Source: Pseudomonas sp. SL4(2022)
Lineage (GTDB): Bacteria > Pseudomonadota > Gammaproteobacteria > Pseudomonadales > Pseudomonadaceae
Assembly (NCBI RefSeq): GCF_026625725.1
Contig: NZ_CP113060.1
Location: 1,928,001-1,992,000, forward strand
DNA length: 64,000 bases
Reading direction: 5' to 3'
The position numbers were made by a program, and so were the translations under genes. The stretch's first letter is position 1. The number at the start of each line of letters is the position of its first letter. The notes under the pieces are model-generated. The model saw only the letters and a program-made list of their open reading frames with translations, searched no databases and was not told where the DNA came from. Positions 21,243 to 31,357 of this stretch are shown in pieces.

Positions 21243-22094
21243 ATGAGTAAGACACTGATGATCGCCGGCTGTGGTGATGTCGGCAGCCGTTTGGGTCAGC
21301 AGCTAAGCGCCGTAGGCTGGACGGTGTATGGCTTGCGCCGCAGTGTGGCGCTGCTGCCACAGGGTATTCGCCCGGTAGCCGGTGATCTGCATACCGATGC
21401 CTGCCCGGCTGCCTGGCCGAGCGAACCGCTGGATTACCTGGTGTATTGCGCGGCCGCCACCGAGCACGACGAGGCCGGTTACCGCGCGGCCTATGTTGAC
21501 GGCCTGCGCCGCGTGCTGGGTTGGCTGGCGCAACAGGGCCAATGGCCCAAACGCCTGCTGTTTGTCTCCAGCAGCGGTGTGTATGGCCAGCAGCTCGGTG
21601 AATGGGTGGATGAAAACTCTCCCGCAGAAGCCGATAGCTACTCCGGACGGATCATGCGTGAAGCCGAGCAGCTGGCATTGCGAAGTGGGTTGCCCGCTAG
21701 CCTGGTGCGCCTCACCGGCATCTACGGCCCAGGCCGCGAATGGCTGCTCAAGCAGGTGCGCGAGGGCTATCGAGTCGTCAGCGAGCCGCCGCTGTACGGT
21801 AACCGTATCCATGTCGATGATGCCGCAGGGCTACTGGCTTATCTGTTGCAAGCCGATGCCCGTGGTGTGGCGCTGGATGATTGTTATATTGGCGTCGACG
21901 ATCAGCCGGCGCCGCTGCATGAGGTGGTGGCCTGGCTGCGCGAACAACTGGACATCAGCCACTGGTCTGCAGAAGCGACTGTGCGCCGCACCGGTAGCAA
22001 ACGTTGCAGTAATGGCCGCGCCCGTGCGCTGGGTTGGCAGCCGCAGTATCCCAGCTATCGCGAGGGTTACACGGCAATTTTGAGCGGTGCGTAA
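21243..22094 (+). CDS. YeeZ-like NAD(P)-binding SDR family protein
   Basis: A 283-residue extended-SDR-like protein. The N-terminal Rossmann motif is GCGDVGSRLGQQL, and the family SSSGVYG follows near residue 120. The classical YxxxK catalytic pair is not intact: the tyrosine region reads SYSGRIMREAEQ. This is seen in the YeeZ group, whose substrate is unknown. The ATG at 21243 is preferred; an in-frame ATG at 21228 would add five residues. It lies 30 bp after nuoN on the same strand and may be read from the nuo transcript. Its neighbours do not indicate a substrate. Confidence 0.75.
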   Translation: MSKTLMIAGCGDVGSRLGQQLSAVGWTVYGLRRSVALLPQGIRPVAGDLHTDACPAAWPSEPLDYLVYCAAATEHDEAGYRAAYVDGLRRVLGWLAQQGQWPKRLLFVSSSGVYGQQLGEWVDENSPAEADSYSGRIMREAEQLALRSGLPASLVRLTGIYGPGREWLLKQVREGYRVVSEPPLYGNRIHVDDAAGLLAYLLQADARGVALDDCYIGVDDQPAPLHEVVAWLREQLDISHWSAEATVRRTGSKRCSNGRARALGWQPQYPSYREGYTAILSGA

Positions 22095-22100
22095 GCGCGC

Positions 22101-22835
22101 TTAACGCTGTTGCAGCAACCAGCGTTGCTGGCCCTTGTAGAAGTTCGGCATTTCATCAATCTGTGAGCTGTTCAGCGCTTCGAAGACGCGGAGCTCATCG
22201 TCCTTACGCTCGAACAGCCAGTTTTGGCCCTGGTCGCCCAACTGCAACCAGAGGCTGTCGAACTCGCCACTCATCGCCGCACAATCACCTGCCAGACACA
22301 GGGCATAGCGCTCTGCGCCTGGCAGTCCCTGCACGCTGCCGTCGGCCTGGAACAACACCAGACCACCTTCCCCCAAGCCTTCCTTGATCAACCAGGTACC
22401 GCCTAGGTAAGCGCCATACAACGCCTGCTCGAAGCTGCTCCCCGGCGGGGCGAGTGCGCCTGGCACGGCTGGTGCCCGGACAAAGCGCTGCTCCGGCCAG
22501 GTATCGCTCTGCGCCTGAATCAGTTCGCCATTGCTCAGGCTCAGTAATTCTTGAAAATCACCGTAGAAATGCACGCGCAGCGGGCCTGTTTTATCGCGTT
22601 CGAAGGTACCTTCACCCCGTTCAAAACCATTGCTGAAACTGGCCAGTCGGCGCTGGCCATCGATCTGCCACTCCAGATTGGGGCCATAGGCCAGCAGGGC
22701 TTCGCGCAGGTTGCCCCGCTCCACGGCGTCATCGATAGCAGCCTGGTTAATCCAGGTGCCACTGGGATCTTGGGGTGGGCTGGCGCAACCACTGAGTAGG
22801 ACGGAGGAAATAAGGGCTGTAGACAGGCAACGCAT
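22101..22835 (-). CDS. Predicted lipoprotein of unknown function
   Basis: A 244-residue protein starting MRCLSTALISSVLLSGCASPP, a type II signal peptide with lipobox LSGC, so Cys16 is probably lipidated. The next residue is Ala rather than Asp, which favours the outer membrane by the usual sorting rule. The rest is strand-rich (FERGEGTFERDKTGPLRVHFYGDF, GTWLIKEGLGEGGLVLFQADGSV), suggesting a beta-barrel or lipocalin-like fold; the pattern of Gly-Thr-Trp repeats recalls META or copper-resistance NlpE-type domains, but I cannot assign a family. It lies 129 bp after tonB on the same strand, and its stop is 6 bp from the end of the convergent SDR gene. Confidence 0.6.
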   Translation of the reverse strand: MRCLSTALISSVLLSGCASPPQDPSGTWINQAAIDDAVERGNLREALLAYGPNLEWQIDGQRRLASFSNGFERGEGTFERDKTGPLRVHFYGDFQELLSLSNGELIQAQSDTWPEQRFVRAPAVPGALAPPGSSFEQALYGAYLGGTWLIKEGLGEGGLVLFQADGSVQGLPGAERYALCLAGDCAAMSGEFDSLWLQLGDQGQNWLFERKDDELRVFEALNSSQIDEMPNFYKGQQRWLLQQR

Positions 22836-22931
22836 GGCGGCGTCCTCAGGGCAGAGCAGAGACGGTGGTTGAACCGCCCCGGTGGTGGATTCGCCCAGCA
22901 GAATAGCGTTATTTAGGTCTGGCGTTACAGC

Positions 22932-22960
22932 GGCAGCCCGTGCAGGTCGCACGGGCTGCC
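22932..22960 (-). terminator. Hairpin just after tonB
   Basis: A perfect 12-bp GC-rich inverted repeat (22932-22943 with 22949-22960, loop of 5) begins 4 bp after the tonB stop on the minus strand. There is no T tract, so termination may be partial, or the hairpin may protect the 3' end of the message. Confidence 0.55.
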
Positions 22961-22964
22961 AGGT

Positions 22965-23696
22965 TTAGCGGGTGAGTTCGAATTTGATCGGGAAGTCCAG
23001 GCTGATGCTGCCACTGCTCAGCACCTCCTGCGGTGGCCGCGGTACTGGGCTGGCCTTGCGCAGCTGGATCAGCACATCGCGATCAAAGGATGGGCGCGCG
23101 GTGGAGGCCTTTATCTTGCCCAGCAGAATATCGCCGCGACCATTGACGTCGAACGTCAGGGTCACCGCTTGGATATGCCCAATCCGGTTGAACCGCCGCT
23201 CGCGATCTGGGTAATGCAGGCGGCTGCTCAGGTGCGCATGTACCTTGCTCAGCCAGAGGGTGCGCGCTTGATGGTCCTCACTGGGTGCGCTCTGACGCGG
23301 TGTAGCCTGTTGCTGTGCGGCCGGGGCCGGGGCCGCATCGTTGCTGGCCTGTGCAGTTTCCGGTGTGGGTGTTTCCGCTGGCTTGGGCTGTGGTTTCGGC
23401 TGGGGGGGGCGCGGTTTGGGTTTCGGCTTGGGCTGGGCGACTGCCAGCTTCGGCTTGGGCGCTTCGATCAGCTTGGGCTGTGGCTCGGGTTCCGGCTCGG
23501 GCTGCTGGATCACCGGTGGCGTTGGCTTGGGTGCAGCAACCAGTGGTTGCAGTTCGACCAGCATCGCTGCTGGCGGTGGCTCTACGGCAATGGCTTGCGG
23601 GTGCCAGTACAGCGCCCAGATAAACAGGGCAACGTGTAAGGTGACCACCAGCAGCAGGCTGGCCATCCAGAAGAGGCTACGGTGAGAGCGGGTCAT
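22965..23696 (-). CDS. tonB: Energy transducer TonB
   Basis: A 243-residue TonB. It has an N-terminal membrane anchor (about 8-31), a long Pro-Lys/Pro-Glu spacer (about 57-110, with repeated PEPEPEPQPK and PKPKPKPRPPQPKPQPKP) that spans the periplasm, and a C-terminal TonB domain (about 150-243, YPDRERRFNRIGHIQAVTLTFDVNGRGDI) that contacts outer-membrane receptors. It overlaps exbD by 4 bp as the last gene of exbB-exbD-tonB. The Pro-rich part contains a run of eight C on the coding strand (plus-strand G run in 23402-23409), a possible slippage site. Confidence 0.93.
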   Translation of the reverse strand: MTRSHRSLFWMASLLLVVTLHVALFIWALYWHPQAIAVEPPPAAMLVELQPLVAAPKPTPPVIQQPEPEPEPQPKLIEAPKPKLAVAQPKPKPKPRPPQPKPQPKPAETPTPETAQASNDAAPAPAAQQQATPRQSAPSEDHQARTLWLSKVHAHLSSRLHYPDRERRFNRIGHIQAVTLTFDVNGRGDILLGKIKASTARPSFDRDVLIQLRKASPVPRPPQEVLSSGSISLDFPIKFELTR

Positions 23697-24118
23697 GGTG
23701 TGCCGACCGTCTCCAGGCCAACCAGACCGATCTTCAGGTAGCCGGCACCGCGCAGGTTGTCCATTACGGTCATCAGGTCGGCATAGTCGACGCCCTTGTC
23801 ACCGCGCACGAAAATGGTCTTTTCCTTGTCGGCCTGGGTTAGCTTGTCCAATGCCGCACCCAGCAGGGCGGGTTCGACCTGATCGTTGTCGAGAAATAAA
23901 CGGCTGTCGTCCTTGATGCTCAGGTAGATCGGTTTATCCGGCCGTGGTGTTGGCTTGGCACTGGAGGCGGGCAGGTCGACTTTTACGTCAACCGTGGCCA
24001 GGGGGGCTGCCACCATGAAGATGATTAGCAACACCAGCATTACGTCGATAAAGGGCGTGACGTTGATCTCGTGGTTTTCCTGGAGGTCATCGCCACTGTC
24101 GTTGAGGTGCAGGCCCAT
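23693..24118 (-). CDS. exbD: TonB-system biopolymer transport protein ExbD
   Basis: A 141-residue protein with one membrane helix (about 19-41, INVTPFIDVMLVLLIIFMVAAPLA). The conserved aspartate in PFIDVML is the proton-carrying residue of the ExbD/TolR family. The periplasmic part ends KIGLVGLET. It works with ExbB to energise TonB. The start is 4 bp after the exbB stop, and its stop overlaps the tonB start, so the three genes form one operon. Confidence 0.94.
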   Translation of the reverse strand: MGLHLNDSGDDLQENHEINVTPFIDVMLVLLIIFMVAAPLATVDVKVDLPASSAKPTPRPDKPIYLSIKDDSRLFLDNDQVEPALLGAALDKLTQADKEKTIFVRGDKGVDYADLMTVMDNLRGAGYLKIGLVGLETVGTP

Positions 24119-24121
24119 GTC

Positions 24122-25195
<1,074 letters not shown>

Positions 25196-25266
25196 ACTGG
25201 CCGGACCTGAGAAGGAAAGGTTGCGGGTGCGCTGCGATATAGAGCGGCGCATGAGTAAGCGCAAAC

Positions 25267-25281
25267 ATTATTGCAAATAAT
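25267..25281 (-). promoter_or_regulatory. Fur-like palindrome upstream of exbB
   Basis: A perfect 6-3-6 palindrome, ATTATT-GCA-AATAAT read on the plus strand, lies 71 bp upstream of the chosen exbB start in a very AT-rich stretch. It resembles the A/T-rich inverted half-sites of Fur boxes, and exbBD-tonB operons are commonly iron-repressed through Fur in Pseudomonas. The match to the 19-bp consensus is partial, so this is a candidate site. Confidence 0.4.
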
Positions 25282-25393
25282 TCGCGTTAATAAAATATTG
25301 ATTAAAGACTGCCTCGCGCGCGAGGGCGCGAGTGGCTTGAGCGTGCGAGTGGAGGGTTAGTCGTGTGGCGAGGGCAGAGCGGAGCGTAGGGGA

Positions 25394-25413
25394 GGCGGGG
25401 CAGATGCCCCGCC
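25394..25413 (-). terminator. Hairpin after ridA
   Basis: A perfect 8-bp GC stem (25394-25401 with 25406-25413) with loop AGAT starts 7 bp after the ridA stop on the minus strand. No T run follows, so it is a weak terminator candidate or a REP-like palindrome. Confidence 0.4.
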
Positions 25414-25420
25414 AGGGGTG

Positions 25421-25801
25421 TTACTCGAGCACCAGAATAGCGTCCATTTCAACGTGCGCACCACGGGGCAGTGCCGCTACACCAATGGCTGCGCGAGCCG
25501 GGTAGGGCTGCTCGAAGTAACGGCCCATGACTTCATTGACCTTGGCGAAGTGCGACAGGTCGGTGAGGAAGATGTTCAGTTTGACGATGTCCTTGAACGA
25601 GCCGCCAGCGGCTTCGGCCACGGCTTTGAGGTTCTCGAACACTTGCACGGTCTGGGCTTCGAAGCCTTCCACCAGTTCCATGGTCTTCGGGTCCAGCGGG
25701 ATCTGTCCGGACATGTACACAGTGTTGCCCGCCTTGATTGCCTGGGAGTAAGTGCCGATAGCGGCTGGGGCCTTGTCGCTGCTGATAACGCTCTTGCTCA
25801 T
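25421..25801 (-). CDS. ridA: Enamine/imine deaminase RidA
   Basis: A 126-residue YjgF/RidA-family trimer that hydrolyses reactive enamine and imine intermediates, such as 2-aminoacrylate released by PLP enzymes. Conserved pieces are [40 protein letters not shown] and [24 protein letters not shown]. In the last, the arginine that binds the substrate carboxylate is present. The ATG at 25801 gives the canonical length; the upstream extension has no family similarity. It follows spoT by 138 bp on the same strand, as in P. aeruginosa. A different RidA-family gene occurs in the dad locus. Confidence 0.93.
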   Translation of the reverse strand: MSKSVISSDKAPAAIGTYSQAIKAGNTVYMSGQIPLDPKTMELVEGFEAQTVQVFENLKAVAEAAGGSFKDIVKLNIFLTDLSHFAKVNEVMGRYFEQPYPARAAIGVAALPRGAHVEMDAILVLE

Positions 25802-25939
25802 GGAAGCTCCTGCAAAGCTGTAGTGGGAGAACTCTACGCACACGTTGCTGTGGCGATGTCAGTTAGATTGTCTAGGTTGGGCGAAAGCCACAGCGACTGT
25901 CAAAGTACAGCGGGCTGTTGATTGTGCTGTTCAGTTCGA

Positions 25940-28048
25940 TCAGGCGCGCGTTCGGGTAATGCGAATGACGCCGCTCAACGCCCGCAGCTTCTTGATCACG
26001 CGTGCCAAGTGCACGCGGTCATGCACGCTGACCACCAGCTGTACGACACTGATGCGGCCATCACGCTCGTCCATGCTGATCTTCTCGATATTACCGTCAG
26101 CGGCATTCACGCTGCCGGCCAGCAGGGCGATCAGGCCGCGCTGGTGCTCAAGCTCGACGCGCAGTTCGACGTTGAACTCGCCGGTAACGTCCTTGGCCCA
26201 GGACAGCTGGATGCATTTTTCCGGGTTGTGGCGGATCTCGCCGATGTTCTTGCAGCTGTCCAGGTGCACCACCATGCCTTTGCCTGCGGACAAGTGGCCG
26301 ACAATCGGGTCGCCCGGAATCGGCGTGCAGCATTTGGCGTAGCTCAGCACCAGGCCTTCGGTGCCGCGAATCGCCAGCGGCCCTTCGCTGCTTGGCAACG
26401 CTTCGTTGCTGTCACTGAGCAGGCGGCGCGCCACCACATAGGCCATGCGGTTGCCCAGGCCGATGTCTTCGAGCAGGTCTTCGAGCACGTCCTGATGGTA
26501 TTCGGCGAGTACCGCCTGGATCCGTTCGGGCGAGAGCTTGTCGACGCGGCTGTCGAAACCAGCCAGCACCTTGTTTAGCAGGCGTTCTCCCAGGCTGATG
26601 GACTCCGAGCGGCGCTGCAGCTTCAGGGCGTGGCGAATATGCGTGCGGGCCTTGCCGGTGACCACGAAGCTCAGCCAGGCCGGGTTTGGTCGTGCGCCGG
26701 GGGCGGTGACGATTTCCACCGTCGAGCCGCTTTCCAGTGCCTGCGACAGTGGCGCCAGGCGGCGGTTGATGCGGCAGGCGATGCAGGTGTTGCCGACATC
26801 GGTATGCACCGCGTAGGCAAAGTCGACCGCCGTGGAGCCTTTCGGCAGCTCCATGATGCGGCCTTTGGGCGTGAACACGTAGACCTCGTCGGGGAACAGG
26901 TCGATCTTCACGCTCTCGATAAATTCCAGCGAGTTGCCGGCGCGTTGCTGCATCTCCAATACGCCCTTGACCCACTGCCGCGCGCGGGCGTGGCTGCCCT
27001 TGGGCTGGTCTTCCTCGTTGGATTTGTACAGCCAGTGTGCGGCAATGCCGTTGTTGGCCAGCTCTTCCATTTCACGGGTACGGATCTGAATCTCGATCGG
27101 TACGCCGTGCATGCCGAACAGCGTGGTGTGCAGCGACTGATAGCCGTTGGCCTTGGGGATGGCGATGTAATCCTTGAAGCGGCCGGGCAGGGGCTTGTAC
27201 AGGTTATGCACGGCGCCGAGCACGCGGTAACAGGTGTCGACCTTATCGACGACGATGCGGAAGGCGTAGACGTCCATGATTTCGTTGAACGCCCGGCGTT
27301 TGCCGCGCATCTTCTGGTAGATGCCGTAGAGGTGCTTCTCGCGGCCCATCACCTCGCCCTCCATGCCTTCGCGGGCCAGGCAGTGGGTGATCGACTCTTC
27401 GATCTTGTTGACGATTTCCTTACGGTTGCCCCGCGCACGTTTGACCGCTGTGCGGATGCGCTCGGAGCGCATCGGGTGCATGGCCTTGAAGCCCAGATCC
27501 TCGAACTCGATGCGCATGCTGTGCATGCCCAGGCGGTTGGCGATCGGTGCGTAGATTTCCAGGGTTTCCTTGGCGATGCGTCGGCGTTTTTCGCCGGACA
27601 GCACTTCCAATGTACGCATGTTGTGCAGGCGGTCGGCCAGTTTGACCAGAATCACCCGGATATCGCGGGCCATGGCCATGGCCATCTTCTGGAAATTCTC
27701 GGCCTGCGCTTCGGCCTTGGTTTCGAAGTTCATCTGGGTCAGTTTGCTGACCCCGTCGACCAGTTCCGCCACTGACTCGCCGAACTGGGCGTCGAGGGCT
27801 TCCTTGGCAATACCGGTGTCTTCGATCACGTCATGCAGCATCGCGGCCATCAGGCTCTGATGGTCCATGTGCATGTCAGCCAGGATGCTCGCCACTGCCA
27901 GGGGATGGGTGACGTAAGCTTCGCCGCTGCGGCGGCGTTGGCCGTCGTGGGCTTGTTCGGCGTAAAAATAAGCGCGGCGAACCAGGTTGACCTGATCGCC
28001 GTCGAGGTAGGTCGAAAGTCTGTCGGCGAGGGCGTCTATGCTCGGCAT
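25940..28048 (-). CDS. spoT: Bifunctional (p)ppGpp synthetase/hydrolase SpoT
   Basis: A 702-residue RelA/SpoT homologue controlling the stringent response. Domains in order: HD hydrolase (about 20-160, with YVTHPLAVASILADM and MLHDVIEDT), nucleotidyltransferase synthetase (about 225-345, FNEIMDVYAFRIVVDKVDTCY and YKPLPGRFKDYIAIPKANGYQSLHT), TGS (about 385-445, VYVFTPKGRIMELPKGSTAVDFAYAVHTDVG), a helical section with the CC motif AKCCTPIPGD near residue 571, and a C-terminal ACT domain (about 625-702). The length equals that of Pseudomonas SpoT. It follows rpoZ by 60 bp, the conserved gmk-rpoZ-spoT order. Confidence 0.97.
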   Translation of the reverse strand: MPSIDALADRLSTYLDGDQVNLVRRAYFYAEQAHDGQRRRSGEAYVTHPLAVASILADMHMDHQSLMAAMLHDVIEDTGIAKEALDAQFGESVAELVDGVSKLTQMNFETKAEAQAENFQKMAMAMARDIRVILVKLADRLHNMRTLEVLSGEKRRRIAKETLEIYAPIANRLGMHSMRIEFEDLGFKAMHPMRSERIRTAVKRARGNRKEIVNKIEESITHCLAREGMEGEVMGREKHLYGIYQKMRGKRRAFNEIMDVYAFRIVVDKVDTCYRVLGAVHNLYKPLPGRFKDYIAIPKANGYQSLHTTLFGMHGVPIEIQIRTREMEELANNGIAAHWLYKSNEEDQPKGSHARARQWVKGVLEMQQRAGNSLEFIESVKIDLFPDEVYVFTPKGRIMELPKGSTAVDFAYAVHTDVGNTCIACRINRRLAPLSQALESGSTVEIVTAPGARPNPAWLSFVVTGKARTHIRHALKLQRRSESISLGERLLNKVLAGFDSRVDKLSPERIQAVLAEYHQDVLEDLLEDIGLGNRMAYVVARRLLSDSNEALPSSEGPLAIRGTEGLVLSYAKCCTPIPGDPIVGHLSAGKGMVVHLDSCKNIGEIRHNPEKCIQLSWAKDVTGEFNVELRVELEHQRGLIALLAGSVNAADGNIEKISMDERDGRISVVQLVVSVHDRVHLARVIKKLRALSGVIRITRTRA

Positions 28049-28108
28049 GGGTGTTCCCCTTGCCGATTCAGATGACCCTGCGCCTGACGACGTCGACCCG
28101 GCATAGGC

Positions 28109-28372
28109 TTACAGAGGCTCGTTCGCCTCTTCCTCGAATGCGGCAAACAGCGGTTCTTCTTCGACGATGTCGTCTTGGGCGATTACGTCATAGTTGACCA
28201 GACCGGCAGCGATTTCGCGCAGTGCGACTACGGTCGGCTTGTCGTTTTCCCACGCCACTTTCGGCTCTTTGCCGCCGGTGGCCAGCTGGCGCGAACGCTT
28301 GGTGGCGAGCATGACCAGCTCAAAGCGGTTATCGACGTTGTCCAGGCAATCTTCAACGGTAACGCGGGCCAT
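28109..28372 (-). CDS. rpoZ: RNA polymerase omega subunit
   Basis: An 87-residue omega subunit that helps fold and hold the beta-prime subunit and forms one ppGpp-binding site on RNA polymerase. The conserved core is [28 protein letters not shown] and [13 protein letters not shown]. It has an acidic tail ([17 protein letters not shown]) typical of Pseudomonas. It sits between gmk and spoT, so the polymerase subunit, a GTP-forming kinase and the alarmone enzyme are neighbours. Confidence 0.97.
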   Translation of the reverse strand: MARVTVEDCLDNVDNRFELVMLATKRSRQLATGGKEPKVAWENDKPTVVALREIAAGLVNYDVIAQDDIVEEEPLFAAFEEEANEPL

Positions 28373-28465
28373 GGTATTCCTCGTTGCGACAAAATTAAGA
28401 GCGAAAAAACGCCACCCAAATGGGCGAGCGGACTGGATAGTCTAAAAAATCACCAGCATTTAGGG

Positions 28466-28488
28466 AAGCACTGATTTGCTCAGTGCTT
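28466..28488 (-). terminator. Hairpin after gmk
   Basis: A perfect 9-bp inverted repeat (28466-28474 with 28480-28488, loop of 5) starts 6 bp after the gmk stop on the minus strand. No T run follows at once, so it may only partly stop transcription into rpoZ. Confidence 0.45.
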
Positions 28489-28494
28489 ACTGCG

Positions 28495-29118
<624 letters not shown>

Positions 29119-29164
29119 TCAATCCTGAAGCGCGTTGTTCGAAGAGTAGCAGGGGCGATCTGTC

Positions 29165-30028
29165 TTACTCGATGTTCTGTACTTGCTCGCGCATCTGCTC
29201 GATCAGCACTTTCAGATTGACCGCCGCCTGAGTGCTGCGGGTGTCGAAGGCCTTGGAGCCAAGGGTATTGGCTTCGCGGTTGAGTTCCTGCATGAGGAAA
29301 TCCAGGCGTCTGCCGGCCTGGCCGCCGGACTTCAGGACGCGGCGCACTTCGCTGACGTGGGTACTGAGGCGGTCCAGTTCTTCGGCGACATCACTTTTCT
29401 GCGCGAGGATAACCAGCTCTTGCTCCAAGCGCTGTGGGTCCAACTCGGCCTGCATTTCGGCGCAACGATCGAGAATCTTCTGCCGCTGTCCGGCAAGCAT
29501 CTGTGGCACCAGTTCGCGCAGGGCGGTGACTTGCTCAAGGATGCTGTCCAGGCGCTCATTGAGCAGTTTGGCCAGTTCCGCACCTTCGCGTTCGCGGCCT
29601 TTCTTCAGCTCGTTCAGCGCTTCGGTGAACAGCGCCAGAGCATTCTGATTGAGTGCTTGCGGGTCCGCAGCATCCGCGACCAGTACGCCAGGCCAGCCGA
29701 GTACCTCCAATGGGTTGAGTGCGGCAGGCTGCTTGATCAAGCCGGCCACGTTTTCGGCGGCGGCGACCAGTTGCGCGGCGCGTTCCAGATCGACCTGCAA
29801 GGCTTTGCCGGTGCTGTCATCGCTCAAACGCAGGGTGCATTCGACTTTGCCGCGCGACAGGCCGTTACGCAGGGCTTCGCGCACCGCGCCTTCGAGGTCG
29901 CGGAAGCTTTCCGGCAGGCGCAAATGAGGTTCCAGATAGCGATGGTTGACCGAACGCAGCTCCCAGCTCAGGGTGCCGTGGGTACCTGCCTGCTCGACGC
30001 GGGCGAAGGCAGTCATGCTGTGGATCAT
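29165..30028 (-). CDS. YicC family endoribonuclease
   Basis: A 287-residue YicC/YloC protein. The family N-terminus MIHSMTAFARVE begins at the ATG 30028; upstream ORF residues are rejected. The C-terminal DUF1732 contains the ending RRLDFLMQELNREANTLGSKAFDTRSTQAAVNLKVLIEQMREQVQNIE, the most conserved part of the family. E. coli YicC is reported to act as an endoribonuclease on certain small RNAs. The role here is inferred only. It diverges from rph, an exoribonuclease gene, across 142 bp, a conserved pairing. Confidence 0.9.
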   Translation of the reverse strand: MIHSMTAFARVEQAGTHGTLSWELRSVNHRYLEPHLRLPESFRDLEGAVREALRNGLSRGKVECTLRLSDDSTGKALQVDLERAAQLVAAAENVAGLIKQPAALNPLEVLGWPGVLVADAADPQALNQNALALFTEALNELKKGREREGAELAKLLNERLDSILEQVTALRELVPQMLAGQRQKILDRCAEMQAELDPQRLEQELVILAQKSDVAEELDRLSTHVSEVRRVLKSGGQAGRRLDFLMQELNREANTLGSKAFDTRSTQAAVNLKVLIEQMREQVQNIE

Positions 30029-30127
30029 CGGGGCGAACCTCGCGGAAAGTCGAAAGCAAAGGCGTTCGATTGTAGCGCAGTGCGTCGGTCGCTCCCAATT
30101 CGACATGCCGTAGCGGGCTTACGGCCC

Positions 30128-30133
30128 TATAAT
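30128..30133 (+). promoter_or_regulatory. -10 box of a probable rph promoter
   Basis: A perfect TATAAT lies 38 bp upstream of the rph start. No good -35 is found 16-18 bp further up; TCGACA at 30100-30105 is too far. The transcript would have a leader of about 30 bases. Confidence 0.45.
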
Positions 30134-30170
30134 GCCGGGCAGATTTTTTATTCAGAGCAGGAATTCCCAG

Positions 30171-30893
30171 ATGAAACGTCCCAGTGGCCGCGCCGCCGAT
30201 CAGTTGCGCTCGATTCGCATCACCCGCAACTACACCAAGCATGCCGAGGGTTCGGTGCTGGTGGAGTTTGGCGATACCAAAGTGATTTGCACGGTCAGTG
30301 TCGAGTCTGGCGTACCGCGTTTCCTCAAAGGCCAGGGCCAGGGTTGGTTGACCGCTGAGTACGGCATGCTGCCGCGTGCCACCGGTGACCGTAATCAGCG
30401 TGAAGCCAGCCGTGGCAAGCAGGGCGGCCGTACTCTGGAAATCCAGCGCCTGATCGGTCGTTCGCTGCGTGCAGCGTTGGATATGTCCAAACTGGGCGAA
30501 AACACGCTCTATGTTGACTGCGATGTAATCCAGGCTGACGGTGGCACCCGTACAGCGTCCATTACTGGGGCCATGGTTGCGTTGGTGGATGCGCTGAAAG
30601 TGATCAAAAAACGTGGCGGCCTTAAAGGCGGCGACCCGCTCAAGCAGATGATTGCCGCGGTGTCGGTGGGCATGTATCAGGGCGAGCCGGTACTGGATCT
30701 GGATTACCTGGAAGATTCCGCTGCCGAAACCGACCTCAACGTGGTGATGACTAGCGCCGGTGGCTTTATCGAAGTGCAGGGCACGGCCGAAGGTGCCCCG
30801 TTCCAGCCGGCAGAGCTGAATGCGATGCTCGAATTGGCGCAAAAAGGCATGACTGAGCTGTTTGAACTGCAGCAGGCGGCGCTGGTCGATTAA
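30171..30893 (+). CDS. rph: Ribonuclease PH
   Basis: A 240-residue phosphorolytic 3'-5' exoribonuclease that trims tRNA 3' ends. The RNase PH fold shows [43 protein letters not shown], the loop [34 protein letters not shown] with the phosphate-binding arginines, and [18 protein letters not shown] sequence near residue 125. The start at 30171 follows AGGAA. The length is normal and no frameshift is present (unlike E. coli K-12 rph-1). Confidence 0.96.
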   Translation: MKRPSGRAADQLRSIRITRNYTKHAEGSVLVEFGDTKVICTVSVESGVPRFLKGQGQGWLTAEYGMLPRATGDRNQREASRGKQGGRTLEIQRLIGRSLRAALDMSKLGENTLYVDCDVIQADGGTRTASITGAMVALVDALKVIKKRGGLKGGDPLKQMIAAVSVGMYQGEPVLDLDYLEDSAAETDLNVVMTSAGGFIEVQGTAEGAPFQPAELNAMLELAQKGMTELFELQQAALVD

Positions 30894-30930
30894 GACAGAT
30901 ATTTCTGCCCACACCGCACGGAGACGCACA

Positions 30931-31302
30931 ATGAGCGACGAACCCTTAGCACCTCAGCCCACTCCCGGCCCGGAAGCCCGTCAGTGGGCGATGTTCTGTC
31001 ACTTTGCCGCCTTTCTCGGTCTGGTCTTTCCCTTTGGCAATCTGTTGGGGCCGTTGATCGTCTGGCAGGTCAAGAAGGATCTCGACCCGTTCGTCGATGC
31101 TCAAGGCAAGGAGGCGCTGAACTTCCAGATCAGCGTGGCCCTGGCCGCGCTTCTGTGCTTCTTGTTGATGGTGGTGGTGATCGGCTTCCCGCTGCTGTTG
31201 TTGGTCAGCGTGGGGGCGTTGGTGCTGACCATCATTGCCGGGATCAAGGCCAATGAAGGTCAGGCTTACCGCTACCCGTTCTCCTGGCGGCTGGTGAAGT
31301 AG
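30931..31302 (+). CDS. DUF4870 small membrane protein
   Basis: A 123-residue membrane protein of the DUF4870/Tic20-like family. After a proline-rich start (DEPLAPQPTPGPEARQWAMFCHFAAFLG) it has three hydrophobic segments, with the conserved NLLGPLIVWQVKKDLDPFVDAQGKEALNFQ and the ending GQAYRYPFSWRLVK. The function is unknown in bacteria. It starts 37 bp after rph with site GGAGA, so it may be co-transcribed. A strong bidirectional terminator follows. Confidence 0.8.
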   Translation: MSDEPLAPQPTPGPEARQWAMFCHFAAFLGLVFPFGNLLGPLIVWQVKKDLDPFVDAQGKEALNFQISVALAALLCFLLMVVVIGFPLLLLVSVGALVLTIIAGIKANEGQAYRYPFSWRLVK

Positions 31303-31322
31303 CTGCTGCGAGAGCAACCCAT

Positions 31323-31349
31323 AAAAAACCGGCTATCAGCCGGTTTTTT
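31323..31349. terminator. Bidirectional intrinsic terminator
   Basis: A perfect 12-bp stem (31323-31334 with 31338-31349) has A6 on one side and T6 on the other, with loop ATC. It lies between the convergent DUF4870 and crc genes and fits a classical Rho-independent terminator on both strands. Confidence 0.92.
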
Positions 31350-31357
31350 ATGGGGCG

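Larger units (their letters stand above)
25196..25420. other. exbB upstream region with palindromes
   Basis: This 225-bp stretch lies between the exbB start and the ridA stop, both on the minus strand. Its exbB-proximal half is AT-rich and holds the Fur-like palindrome. The ridA-proximal half is GC-rich with a perfect 14-bp palindrome of CG steps (25312-25325) and a perfect 8-bp stem hairpin (25394-25413). I see no gene in it. Confidence 0.5.

Noticed and set aside
23169..23685. Gly/Leu-rich frames opposite tonB
   Set aside because: They arise from the complement of the Pro-Lys repeat codons and are low-complexity artefacts.
26630..27775. 381-codon open frame opposite spoT
   Set aside because: Antisense to a certain gene and without known motifs.
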